Positions 53,707-64,000 of a stretch of DNA of 64,000 bases are shown here, piece by piece. The translations under genes were made by a program, and so were the position numbers. Source of the DNA: Nymphalis io (taxonomy: Eukaryota; Arthropoda; Insecta; Lepidoptera; Nymphalidae); assembly GCF_905147045.1 (NCBI RefSeq), contig NC_065898.1, positions 12,152,001-12,216,000 on the forward strand. The letters run 5' to 3'. Under the pieces are notes generated by a model. It worked only from the letters and a program-made list of their open reading frames with translations. It had not been told where the DNA came from and searched no databases. Positions within the stretch are counted from its first letter, which is position 1. Each line of letters begins with the position of its first letter.

Positions 53707-54509
53707 TTATTAGATATATTTTATTTTATATTAAAAGTTAAATATAATTATAGTCTACTGATAAAGGTATTTAAATAATACAGAAATAGTTCAACAAACG
53801 CCCGTCCACCAAAATTATTTAAAGCAAGTATACGAACAAGGCCACGGTCATCAAGTACAAATTAAGATATTCAAAGCCCATTAATAACACCTATTTCTCA
53901 TTGTTGTTCTAGTCTATGTTTCAAGCCGCATTGTTTATAGACAATACTCCTTAAACCCCTCAAGCTAAGCCGACAGACAGAAATACGTAACCGATTAAGA
54001 AAATATTTGCTTACGTTTACATAAGCAAATAAAACATGAGTTTGTGGAGTGTTATCTGTTTGGATATAATCTCTTCTTAACTTAGGCTCAGTTAGTATAT
54101 ATTAATGATAATTTTATTTGTTAGACACAAATCTATAAGAGACCTTAAGTTTACAATATATTATAATTTATAATAATAATTCTAGCCAGTCATGAATGTC
54201 TTCTCATTTATTTGTGTATATAAAACATTCATTATAATAACTATTTATTTACTTATTTTTGATATTTATTTTATCTTTATTTTTCACCTTCGTGTTTTAC
54301 ATTTTCAAGTTTTCAAGTAGGGAATACATTAGCGCCTCTTTATATAAAGCGTTTAATGTGTATAATATTAAGTAAATATAAAAATAAAGGTATTTATTTA
54401 TTTGATAACGGTGCACTATTGCAAACGCAAAAACGTCACCAAGCTGATTTAATAAAAATCAGTAGTATATAATTATGGAAATGTCTAGAGGTAACGTATA
54501 GTCACAGTC
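53707..54509. other. AT-rich, nothing recognised
   Basis: No feature was recognised. Confidence 0.5.
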
Positions 54510-54735
54510 CTCAAAGTTCTGAGTTCAAATCAATAAAATCAATAAAAGTCAAAAAGAAAAGACAGTATAATACAAATAAACGTTAAGTAATTTGGTTTTT
54601 CTGACGATAAGTTCTCAGTAGCAGCCTAGTTGCAGCCCTTATTATGCACGCTAAGCTATTTCGTCTTACGACTGCATTTTTTCCGATTGTTTTGGATACT
54701 TTATCATCGAATGTTGATGTAGTAATCATTTCAAA
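54510..54735 (+). mobile_element. Fam-C remnant, old
   Basis: GGTTTTTCTGACGATAAGTT, CTCAGTAGCAGCC and TTTTTTCCGATTGTTTTGGA match the Fam-C body at low identity. Confidence 0.5.
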
Positions 54736-55085
54736 TTGAAGAAATACTTCTAGTTCCGCCTTAATTCGCTGACAAAATATTGCATTTTAACACTTTGCCT
54801 GTTAATTCGTTGTCAAAAAGTTATATATTTTCTACCATTTCGTACGGACAAAATCATTTCGCCTTTTAATAAATGGAAACGCTTGGATCCGTCGTACCGT
54901 AGAATGTGTAATTTCCGTAAATCTTTCAAATTACTCGTGATGTTTTAGGGTTCCTTGATTCAGCGACATAGTAAAAAAATTAACGACTATCATAATGATA
55001 TATTATGTCGTTTAAGTAATTTTATAATAAATAAATTACATATTATGATCGAATACTTCAGTATTATATGTCAATATTTATTATG

Positions 55086-55227
55086 TACTAGCTTCTGTCT
55101 GCAGCTTCGCCCGCGAATGGGGGCCGAGGGGTCTTGCTGCGTACCAAATTTCATCAAAATCAATTGTTTAGACGTAAAAGCGTAACAGACAGACAGAGCT
55201 ACTTTCGCATGTATAAGATATAGTATA
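55086..55227 (-). repeat. Lepidoptera-type short repeat, possible Helitron end
   Basis: ACTAGCTTCTGTCTGCAGCT and TCGCCCGCGAATG start the unit. CCAAATTTCATCAAAATCAA and GCGTAACAGACAGACAGAGC end it. I recall this arrangement as common in Lepidoptera. Its class (Helitron-like or LINE end) cannot be fixed from one copy. Strand is a guess from the CTAGT-type end. Confidence 0.45.
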
Positions 55228-57234
55228 ATAATATATTCAAATAAATCCCAAATAAGTAAATTAAAGTCTATTCAATAATTTTTCAAATCGGTTCAAAGAA
55301 TTGACACTAAAAAATTGATTTATATCATAGGTATTAAGTTATAAGTAAAAAAAGAGATTTTTTTTTTCAAAATATTGCTGTTATGATTTGGCTTGCGAAT
55401 ATCTCTTATAATTTACTTTTTTATAAACAGAATTTTGTCTGTTGTTTGTTTTGGATGTTGTCTTCATTTTTTTAATTATTTACGTAGTGCTGAATAAAAT
55501 TTATTCAAGTCAAACTTATAATATTTTTCTGATTCTGGGTGGCTTTTTCATACCCGACTAGAATCACAAGATTCTCATGCACTTGGAATGTATCATCAAC
55601 GGAATAAGAACTCGTGAATGCATCTTAAATATTATAAAAAGTTTTATTACCTATTAACTAATGTAACTTATCAGGGATCCCTAGCAAATATGTCACGGAT
55701 CGCTAATAGCTTTGAAAAAAAGATAATTAGGGCATTAAATAAATAACAAGACAAACAGCATTCCATTAGGGTTTATTTATCTTATTGACGACAAATAATA
55801 AATTTATATCATTCAACGTTGACGTCGACTAATTGAAATAAATCTGAGTTGGACGGAGATGTCGCGAAACGTCACGGCTTCATCACGGTATACAATACAT
55901 AATATATTGAAATGTTACGGACCATCTTAAGTCTGTACATAAAAAAAAGACAAATTAATCTCATATAAGCTTTAAGTGGGCTTTAACAAATATACTATTA
56001 CAGACAATTTTAACTGGTCATTTTATGAGTTAAAATAAATGTAAAGCTTCCGAAGGTTTCGACGTTTGGGGACGTAAATTCTAATTCTAAGGAAGAACCG
56101 TCAAATATATTATAAACAATATACGTGAGTCATTTACAGGATATTAGTTTTATTTAGTTACAGAATATTAATATGAAAGTGTAATGTAATGAATATTAGA
56201 TGAATCACAGGGAAATTATTATCCAAAATATCACAAATCTAGAGAGATTTGTGATATTTTGGGTACAGAGGTAAATCGTATAAAAACTATTTTAAATAAT
56301 CAGGACGCTTACGTCCTTTTAATAATATTCACTGCATTAGAACTGTATATTTTGTAAGCATTAGAAAGTTCTTTAAAGTATTGTGGAGAGGATCTGATGA
56401 ACTAAAAATATACGTATAAATGTCATTTCGACTCTCGCCTAAAAATGTATAAATAAATACAGATAATATATTTTTTATTAAATTCTACAATACAAAACGT
56501 AATCTCGTGAAATTATAAGACAAATGCTGTCAGTATTTCCCCATTGACTTAAAATTCCGATTCTCTTGACGACAAATAATCCACTGTCTATTGAAAGCAT
56601 TAAGATGGGCGTTTCATAATTTATAATTGTTTAGTCCTGGTCAATGTGTACATAAATATAAAAAGAGCCAATATAATCAAGTAGATAGAACCAGTCTAAG
56701 ATCAAATTCCTAGCAGAATTACAAAGTGTAGACGTACTTAATTTGTCTGTATCGATTCTTGTACTTGGTTCTGAAGAAAAACATTTTGAGGTTAAACATA
56801 TTAAATGGTAAAACAAAACTGATTTTATCAAATTATATTTAATAACTTTCTTTCAAAACTGAGTATATTTCCTTATAATACCAAAAAAAAATGCTATACA
56901 GTTTGTTACTCTTACGTGATTATCAATTTGATACATATTCTTTTTTATTATAATTCTTAAAATATTTCTAGTAAATACAAAATTAATAATAATATTCTGA
57001 AAGAAACGTGATTCCTTTAAATACTTCTACGAGTAGATGTTGTCAGCAACTAAAGCAAGTGTTTTAAACGTAAAGTGTTTTCAGAGATCAAATATCCGAC
57101 TTCCATTGACATCGACCCACTGGCCGTAAACAACTTCCAAGTATGTTCTCTTGTAATACCCATACTTTCGTTTGCCTTTCTATAATATACTTCTATTTGG
57201 GACTTAGATTTAGTTAAAAGTGGAGCGTAACAAA
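55228..57234. other. Repeat-poor AT-rich stretch
   Basis: About 2 kb without a family match, apart from the hairpin at 56223-56262. Confidence 0.5.
56223..56262. repeat. Perfect 18-bp inverted repeat with 4-nt loop
   Basis: CCAAAATATCACAAATCT (56223-56240) is exactly complementary to 56245-56262. The loop is AGAG. Confidence 0.95.
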
Positions 57235-57510
57235 TGGCCGGTTGATGTGGTTGGTAGATATTTGCCTTTCACGTCGAAGGTTGTGGGTTCGATTCCAACT
57301 CAGGACAAACATTTGTATGCATGAACATGTCTGTTTGTCCTGTGTCTGGGTGTATATATCTATATAAGTATGTATTTAGAAAGAAAAAAAAATAGTATAT
57401 TTAGTAAATCAGTTGTCTGTTTCCATATTAAAACCTCTGTACAAACCTAATTTTGTGAATAAAAGTGAAAAAATTCCCAGGATCTTATTGTTATTATTAT
57501 TATTATAATG
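57235..57510 (+). mobile_element. Fam-D SINE, full length
   Basis: ATGGCCGGTTGATGTGGTTG (A box), TGGGTTCGATTCCAACTCAG (B box), the body, then CCCAGGATCTTATTGTTATT and (ATT)n. The AAGCTTTGTACAAGCTTAAT palindrome is mutated here. Confidence 0.88.
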
Positions 57511-58334
57511 ATACTCGTCTTGTTATGTTATCTAAGTTACTTATTAAGCGAGGTCTCTATCTAGTATCTAAGTTACTTATCATGTCAGAGCTAATACGCT
57601 ATAATATAGTATAACTAAAAGGAATATTAAATATAAGTTGAATTGTGTGAAATGTATTATTTAAAACAATTATAGCGTATATTGTATAAAAATTTCATAG
57701 AGGCACTCAAAAATAACTTTCGTGGTTTTTGTTGTGCCATAATTTAATTGTTATTTGGTTATTTATATTGTTAAATAAACAAAATAAAAAATGTATTTTG
57801 TCAAATCGTCTAAGTCCGATCCAACTATACTGTTTAAAAACCACAGCGTTCTATTAACATCTCACGGTGCTATTCATTAGTAAATTGTTTGTAACTTACA
57901 CTGAGTTTAAAAGGCATTTGTGGTCCCCTAATGGCTTCTTAAGAACATTTCATGGCGACCGGGTCCGATTTCGGTCCAAACGTGACTTTTGTGGCGAGTT
58001 TTTTAAATTTTTTATTAGTAATAGTTTAAATTGAAGCTTCTTTTGGTGCGATGCGAAAAAATTTTAAATTTAACGTTACATAATAAGTTTTTGATGGAAA
58101 AATTAAAACTTGATTTTACTAAAGTCGCTTTTACTAAGTTGCGTGTGCCTTTTTGATCACTTGGTACGATTTTGTGCAAGTAATCTTAATAAATTAACTT
58201 TAATTTTTCTCACATTAAATATTTTTTCTTCATTAGTCCTTACTATTAATGTTTAACTCCAAATGAACTGCGTGAAATAGTCGCCAGCAGTTTGTAGAAT
58301 TATCATTTTTAATTAAAGACAACAGTTAGCTATG
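57511..58334. other. Nothing recognised
   Basis: A short direct repeat of AAGTTACTTAT occurs near 57534-57577. No other feature was recognised. Confidence 0.45.
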
Positions 58335-58650
58335 TTTTCCTAGCCAAATTCGGCCACGGTGGCCAATCTCAAGGACAACTATTACGCAGGACATATTTTG
58401 TCAGTAAATACAGCTGCACTTTTATAATCCGATGACACGGGAAATCCGATACGAGCGGAAAGAGTTTAAGTGTAGTAAAGTACTTTACCTACTTTCCGAG
58501 GTATGAAGTTCACATAGTTCCAACTTCCAGACTCCGGGCTGTTACTGTTTTTTTTTTCCATAAAACCCAATTACTTTTGATTGGAGGCTTGAACCCAGGA
58601 CTTGGGATCTGTGGCATTATATCTATCAACTGTACCAATGGGACAGTCAT
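58335..58650 (-). mobile_element. Fam-C SINE, full length but diverged
   Basis: ATTCGGCCACGGTGGCCAAT (3' side) to GGCTTGAACCCAGGACTTGG and CAACTGTACCAATGGGACAG (head). The order is complete. The ATT tail is lost. Confidence 0.8.
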
Positions 58651-59517
58651 TAATTAAAGACAACAGAACAAATTTAAATGTCAGTTTCGCTATCACAGCC
58701 AACTGTAATTTTCTTTTCTTTTCTTTGTTAAATAATTTCTTTCTTCGCTTACTTTTGCGTCCGTACCTTTTTGAGTTTATTTTTAATTTTCGAACATTTA
58801 TGGTTTCGCTGTATTCCTATTAATGAAATTAGTTATATATACAATATATACATAAGTAATATTAGTAATACGTAAACGTTTTCGTATTTAAATGCAACAG
58901 TGAAAAACAACGATATACGAAATAAGATTGGATTTAGGCATACGAAGATTTGCTCAGCTACTCAAACACATGTCTCTGCATTTTATGACTATTTCCAAAT
59001 CGTACTCAATTACAAGTTTACTTGGACCAGTCTAAGCTTTCCATATGAATGTAATTATGTTTAAAAATAGGGTTTCAGATGTCGCTTAGTGCAAAATGTA
59101 TATAAAAATGGTGTGCTTTGGCGTAAAATAATTTAAACATTTAGTATTGAACAACAAACCTGCATTTTTATTTATAATCTATATAAGTAAAAATGCAGGT
59201 TTGCAGATATATAATTGTTAAAATTTGATATATAATAATACATATAGAACAAAATATTTAAGCAAGTTGAATCCTATGGCGATTCTAAAACTATAAATCA
59301 TAATATGAAAGATCAATGTCAATCAGATCACCAGTTTCAGGTTGTTAATGAAAAAAAAAAAATACAATTTTTGGAATATTAGTATGATGAACGGTAACAG
59401 GCAAGCCCTTATCACTTATGCCAATCCATTCCAAGCAATACCAATAAACAGTACGACATATTTTGTACATTGGTACATACATAAGTACCTATGTAAACAA
59501 TATAATTACAAAGTTCT
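58651..59517. other. AT-rich with one hairpin
   Basis: No LINE or SINE match. It holds the inverted repeat at 59156-59202. Confidence 0.5.
59156..59202. repeat. Perfect 15-bp inverted repeat with 17-nt loop
   Basis: AAACCTGCATTTTTA (59156-59170) is complementary to 59188-59202. Confidence 0.9.
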
Positions 59518-61135
59518 TTGGAATTGTCAATTTGTTATATATGTGAAACATTCAATGATTTCTTTTCTAGTATTGGTATTTTACTAGCAAACCAAATACC
59601 AGCTATATATCATCACCACCATATTACCGAAAACACTACCTGTACACATAAACTAGCTAAAATAACACCTACCACTGTCACTGAAGTAGAAAAAATAATT
59701 GATTGTCTTAAGACAAATACTAGCATAGAAATAGATGGTATCAGCGCAAAGGTCATTAAGTCATGTAAAATAATAATATCTCCTACTCTAACTAAGTGCA
59801 TTAATAAGTGTCTTAATGAGGGAATATTTCCAGACGTACTTAAGATAGCAAAGATAACCCCAATTTACAAATCGGGATCTAAAGATGATGCAGGTAATTA
59901 CAGACCAATCTCGGTTCTCCCGGTAATGTCAAAAATATTTGAAAAGATACTACATAATAGGTTATTACAGTACCTCAATACTTATAATTAATTTATTTAA
60001 CCAACAATATGGATTTAGGAAAAAATCTAACACCCTAGCAGCTGCAGTAGACCTTACAACCAGAATCAAAATCAATATAGACCAAAAACATATAGCCCTA
60101 GGCGTGTTTATAGACTTAAAGAAAGCATTTGACACTGTTAGCCATCATTTACTTCTTCGTAAATTAGCATCAATTGGAATTACTGAAAAGGCATACAACA
60201 TCTTTGAGTCTTACCTAATAGATCGGTATCAGGTAGTCAAAATAGGCGATCACACTAGTACGCCCAAGCCAATTAAATGTGGCGTCCCTCAGGGATCCAT
60301 ACTGGGACCACTACTTTTTCTAATTTATATAAATAATATACACAAAATAGGTATAAAAGGGCACATTTCTTTATATGCTGACGATACTTGTCTTTTTTAC
60401 TTTGGTCATAATATTGAAACTATAATACAGGACGCACAGGATGATCTTAATATATTAGAAAAATGGTTTTTACAAAATTTATTAACTGTAAATGCAGCAA
60501 AAACAAATTACATAATCTTTTCGGCCAAAAACAAAAAAATTCACGATCATGCACCACTAACTATAAATGGAATTATTCTGGCCAGAATAAACAAGGAGAA
60601 GTATCTTGGACTCACACTAGACAGCAAACTTCAGTGGAAGCCGCACATAGAAAGCTTACGATCCAAAATAAACAGTCTCACTGGTGCTTTACGAAATATA
60701 TCGAATTGCCTTCCTTTAAAAGTACGCTATACCATATACAACTCTCTGGTAAAACCTCATATTGACTATTTTATTGAGATATGGGGATCAGTTGCAAAAA
60801 CCCACCTCGATAGTTTATAATAAATTAATTAAAGCTCTTTTTAGATACAAACATCTAACACCAACCCATAAAATTTACGATGACACTAAATTATTTAATA
60901 TTACACAAATTTACAAATACAATACAGCTATGTTGATAAGAAAAATTTTAAACAATAACATTCACACACAAATTAAATTAACAAAAACATACAGATACAA
61001 ACACGAAGCTCACGACGGGCACGTAACATTCAAGTGTATAAACCTAAAACTAATTACGGAAAAAAATGTATTTTGTACCAAGGAGCACGAATTTATAATT
61101 CATTGCCAAATTGTATAAAAAACGCAAAAACAATA
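59518..61135 (+). pseudogene. LINE-2 reverse transcriptase pseudogene
   Basis: The first open piece, 59518-59991, has TEVEKIIDCLKTNTS and AGNYRPISVLPVMSKIFEKI. The second, 59939-60820, has QQYGFRKKSNT, FIDLKKAFDTVSH (motif A), CGVPQGSILGPLLFLIYINN (motif B) and LYADDTCLF (YADD). The third, 60762-61118, has NKLIKALFRYKHLTP and a C-terminal region. Single-base frameshifts occur near 59985, 60810 and 61090; the frame after the last continues RIYNSLPNCIKN. All RT catalytic motifs are present but split between frames, so the copy is inactive. Confidence 0.9.
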
Positions 61136-61440
61136 TATATTTATAAAAAATAACTTAAAGACCACATTTTCAAAGGTAAATGTAGTAAATAATCAAATTT
61201 CAAAAATAATGTTTTTAAAAAAAAATTCTAACAACATGTAAACCGGCCTTTATGCTATTCTCAATAACAAGACAATTATTGAAATGTACCTACATATTCA
61301 CAAATGCTTTTGTTAATCAAGTTTTTTGTAATACCGTCTATTTATTTGCGCACTCTGTATATTAATTGTAACTAATTTGTTAAGTTTATTTATTTCTCCT
61401 CGAAGTGATTGTAATCTTGAGAAATAAAGTGATTTTAAAC
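59518..61440 (+). mobile_element. LINE-2, 5'-truncated jockey/CR1/Daphne-like retrotransposon
   Basis: The element begins just before the RT domain (FNDFFSSIG) and runs to an AATAAA at 61423-61428. The endonuclease is missing. Sequence and codon use are AT-rich and quite unlike LINE-1, so it is a separate lineage. No TSD was identified. Confidence 0.85.
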
Positions 61441-61603
61441 CGTAATTTGTAAACGGCATCTTCCTCAACATTTACTCAAATTGTGTGGATATCGTGTGCT
61501 TATTGTATTGGAAGATTTTTAATGGGAATTCTTAATGAATCTTTTAATATATTGCTATGTTGTAAGTTTATTTGAATATGTTATCTTCGCCACAAAAGCA
61601 TTT

Positions 61604-61725
61604 TGGAGCCGGTTGGCGTGTTTGGTAGATACTTGCCTTTCACGCCGAAGGTTGTGGGTTCGATTCCCACCCAGGACAGACATTTGTGTGCAGGAACATG
61701 TCTGTTTGTCCTGAGTCTGGGTGTA
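61604..61725 (+). mobile_element. Fam-D SINE, 5' half, split by an insertion
   Basis: GAGCCGGTTGGCGTGTTTGG and GTGGGTTCGATTCCCACCCA to CCTGAGTCTGGGTGTA. The copy resumes at 62121. Confidence 0.9.
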
Positions 61726-62120
61726 GAATAGAATAGAATAGAATATGCTTTATTGTACACCAAAAGAGTTACAGAACCATTTTAAACACAAACACAAAAG
61801 AAACGAAAACTATTTTGTACAAAAGGCGGTCTTATCGCTAAAAGAGCGATCTCTTCCAGACAACCTTTGGGTGAAATAAATAAATAAATAATGCGGTAAG
61901 GAGGTGTGCTAATCATCTCAATTTTTATTTTTTAAATAAATATATAAACAGTACTATAGCTAAATATACATACATATAAATAAATAATATATACATAAAC
62001 ATACATATATAATATATAAAACAAAACATTAAAAAAAGAGAATGTTATTATGATAATAATAATAATAAATAGCAATAAAGTGCGGCAGATAATAAAACAA
62101 CACTCCCTGATAATTATAAA
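61726..62120 (-). mobile_element. 395-bp insertion, LINE-like 3' end with (TATTC)n tail
   Basis: Flanked by a 6-bp duplication GGTGTA (61720-61725 and 62121-62126). Read on the minus strand it ends GTGTACAATAAAGCATATTC and (TATTC)n, which fits a 5'-truncated LINE 3' UTR. The inner part holds a small stem (ATCGCTAAAAGAGCGAT) and CTCTTCCAGACAACCTTTGG, which I recall as common in butterfly repeats. There are no coding motifs. AT-rich runs fill the upstream part. Confidence 0.7.
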
Positions 62121-62236
62121 GGTGTAATTATCTATATAAGTATATATTTACAAAAGAAAACTAGTATATGTAGTATATCAGTTGTCTGGTTTCCATAGCA
62201 CAAGCTTTGTACAAGCTTAATTTGGGATGAGATGGC
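62121..62236 (+). mobile_element. Fam-D SINE, 3' half, end lost
   Basis: It continues from 61725: GTGTAATTATCTATATAAGT to AATTTGGGATGAGATGGCC. The last about 30 bp and the (ATT)n tail are missing, replaced by the end of LINE-3. Confidence 0.88.
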
Positions 62237-64000
62237 CATTGACCATTGTTTTTTAATTTCATTAGCCAATTCTATGTATTTTATTACTTTTTGTGTGTAC
62301 TGAGTAGGTTGTGTGTATTACATACTGCAATATCGACTATATAAACTATTTCGTTGTTTTTGTCTACCACTGTTATATCCGGTCTATTATAATGTATGGT
62401 TTGGTCGGTGATGATCGTTCGATCACAGTAGATTTTATAATAATTATTTTCTAGAACTTTACAGGGTTGGTATTTATAGTAAGCTACTTTATTTGTTATG
62501 AATTTATATTGATGGGCTAAGTTTTGGTGAATTATTGCTGCTACTTGGTCATGCCTGTGCTTATAATCAGTTTGGACAATTGACTTGCAAGCACCGGTTA
62601 TGTGTTGAATCGTTTCTGAACTGCTTTGGCAACGTCTACATAAATCAGTCGGTAAATTAGCTGTGCGAATAATATGTTTCTGATAGTTTCGGGTGTCTAT
62701 TACTTGATCTTGTATGGCTATCATAAAAACCTCTGTCTCGGGGAATAACTCACCACGCCGCAGCCACTCGTTCGACGCTTCCATATCGACATGTCCTTGG
62801 CTCAAGTCGGCTCGATGTCTTCCATGCAATGACTTTTGTGACCACATACTAATTTTTTGTTCTTTATTAATTATTTGTTGACTTGATTGTTTATTTCTAT
62901 TATGTAGGTTAAGTGGAGTGAATTTTTTATCAGTTTCAGCTATGTATTTATGGATTGGAGTACTTTCTGCCTTATCATGAAAGTACTTTCTCAGCTTAGC
63001 TATGAGACTATTGTGCAAATTATATATATCAATGAACCCTCTTCCTCCTTCACCGCGTGGTAGTGTGAGTCTCTGTATACAACTTTTAGGGTGATGTTTC
63101 CTGTGTGTGGTCCATATGTGTGTTTATTATTCGCTGTAGTTTTTGTAGATCAGTTTTAGACCAATTTATAATTCCAAAGGAATATGTGAGTAATGGTATT
63201 GCATAGGTATTAATTGCTTTTGTGCTGTTGCGTGAATTTAAATGTGTTTTTAATATTTGATTTAACCTTATTTTAAACTTTTGTATCAATTCTTTTTTTA
63301 TTTATTTGTGTTTTATTTGCTTAGACTGGTGAAATCCTTAATACTTATAAGTGCTCATTTCATCCATTGCTTCTATTTGTTCTCCCGTTTCTAACATATA
63401 CGTATTTGTTTCCGTTTTCCCCCTATTTATTGAATGCATTTTACATTTATCAACCCCAAAGTGCATTTGTATGTCCATAGAAAAAGATTGTGTGACGTCT
63501 GTTAGTTTTATAAGTTCGGCTTTAGTAGTTCCATAGATCTTTATATCGTCCATGTACATTAAATGGGAAATAAGACAGTGTGTGCCATTATGTTTTAGTT
63601 TGAAACCAGCATTAGTATTATTAAGTAAATTGGAAAGGGGATTGAGTGCCATACAAAACGACGCAAGTGAGTTTCTTAAGCCAAAAATTATGTATGTTAT
63701 CAGTACCAGGAGCTTTCCAGTTATGTGTGTGTTTGATAATCTGAGTGAACGTTTCTATTGGTATGTCTTTAAAATTCATTTGCTCTATATGCGTATTATC
63801 TCCGATGTTCTGAAGCCAGTTGGCGTTTGCATTATGTTGGACTGGATTTGACCAAATACCCGCCTAAAATTCGTGAAGTTTTTGTGGTGTGGTGTATTCA
63901 GTATTTTGAGTTAAAGTGTTATGATTATGTGTTCCTAAATTTCTGTAAAATGTTCTTTCATTATTTGTAAATGTCAAATTTTGTTGTTTTCTATGTGTAC
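62237..64000 (-). mobile_element. LINE-3, R2/R4 (Dong-like) retrotransposon remnant
   Basis: Minus-strand non-LTR element with an RT and a C-terminal restriction-like endonuclease. It runs beyond the window end. The 3' UTR is missing: homology to the ORF C-terminus continues right up to the junction with Fam-D at about 62237. Clade R4/Dong is suggested by the overall layout and by my memory of Bombyx Dong, not by a search. Confidence 0.82.
62240..64000 (-). pseudogene. LINE-3 ORF, RT palm deleted, zinc knuckle and RLE retained
   Basis: From the right end: a piece with NNERTFYRNLGTH, then, after a stop or frameshift near 63860, IWSNPVQHNANANWLQNIG and NWKAPGTDNIHNFWLKK (region before the RT fingers). 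At about 63665 this joins directly to FCMALNPLSNLLN and YMDD (63338-63652), so RT motifs 1 to B are gone. Then comes 63086-63289 (NTYAIPLLTYSFGIINWSKT). The last piece is 62284-63018, with C127-x2-C130-x8-H139-x4-C144 and the endonuclease motif RPD214 ... VD229. After a frameshift near 62290 the frame continues KVIKYIELANEIKKQW. It cannot be active. Confidence 0.85.

Noticed and set aside
61881..61900. AAATAAATAAATAAATAA and other short tandem runs as a CRISPR-like or satellite array
   Set aside because: Simple microsatellites without spaced repeats; no regular repeat-spacer pattern exists anywhere in the window.
62284..63018. Independent host gene of 244 codons
   Set aside because: The CCHC knuckle and RPD...VD motif with flanking RT pieces in order show it is the C-terminal part of LINE-3.
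17857..64000. A C-terminal Shaw exon downstream of 17856
   Set aside because: I looked for a basic lysine/arginine-rich start following an acceptor, as expected for this family, and saw none; all long frames downstream belong to retroelements.

Overview
The window looks like AT-rich non-coding DNA of a butterfly or moth nuclear genome. The evidence is spliced exons with GT/AG borders, dense tRNA-derived SINEs and several non-LTR retrotransposons of a kind I know from Lepidoptera, and no operons or bacterial signals. Species cannot be read from the sequence.

The only recognisable host gene is a Shaw-type (Kv3) voltage-gated potassium channel on the + strand. Two internal phase-0 exons are visible: 10967-11281 (S3 to S5) and 17647-17856 (pore, TVGYGD filter, S6). 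The T1/S1-S2 exons and the C-terminal exon were not found. The simplest reading is that 1-10966 and 17857-64000 are large introns of the same gene, so nearly all the mobile DNA here is intronic. Two short open segments outside known repeats (6618-6761 + and 9237-9524 -) are weak candidates for other exons.

Four short interspersed families recur, named here for convenience. Fam-A (about 300 bp) begins near TGGTGGTAGGGCTTTGTGC and ends in CTATAAAAA; its head is unidentified. Fam-B (about 300 bp) has a tRNA-like head and ends in AGCAGTGGGACATTCACAGG followed by CTGTTAC. Fam-C (about 370 bp) has a tRNA-like head and an (ATT)n tail. Fam-D (about 270 bp) has a tRNA-like head starting near CCGGTTGGCGTGGTTGGTAG and an (ATT)n tail. 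Several B and C copies keep clear 8-13 bp target-site duplications (TSDs).

Three LINE lineages are present. LINE-1 (jockey/CR1-group, APE endonuclease plus RT) has a nearly intact minus-strand copy at 36678-39850 with one in-frame stop, a decayed 5'-truncated plus-strand copy at 26978-29503, and three short 3' fragments. LINE-2 (another jockey/CR1/Daphne-like RT) is a frameshifted copy at 59518-61440. LINE-3 (R2/R4, Dong-like, with CCHC knuckle and restriction-like endonuclease) lies on the minus strand from 62237 to beyond the window end and lacks its RT palm.

The most interesting signals are structural. LINE-1 and Fam-A share an identical apical hairpin (CCAC-TTACCATCAG-GTGG) near the 3' end, on outer stems that differ in sequence yet stay complementary, which suggests Fam-A uses LINE-1 machinery. 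There is also a Fam-B copy with a piece of Fam-A spliced inside, a LINE-1 copy inside a Fam-A copy, a series of perfect short-loop inverted repeats, and an unclassified inverted repeat pair. I saw no convincing complete new gene system, RNA gene or CRISPR array.
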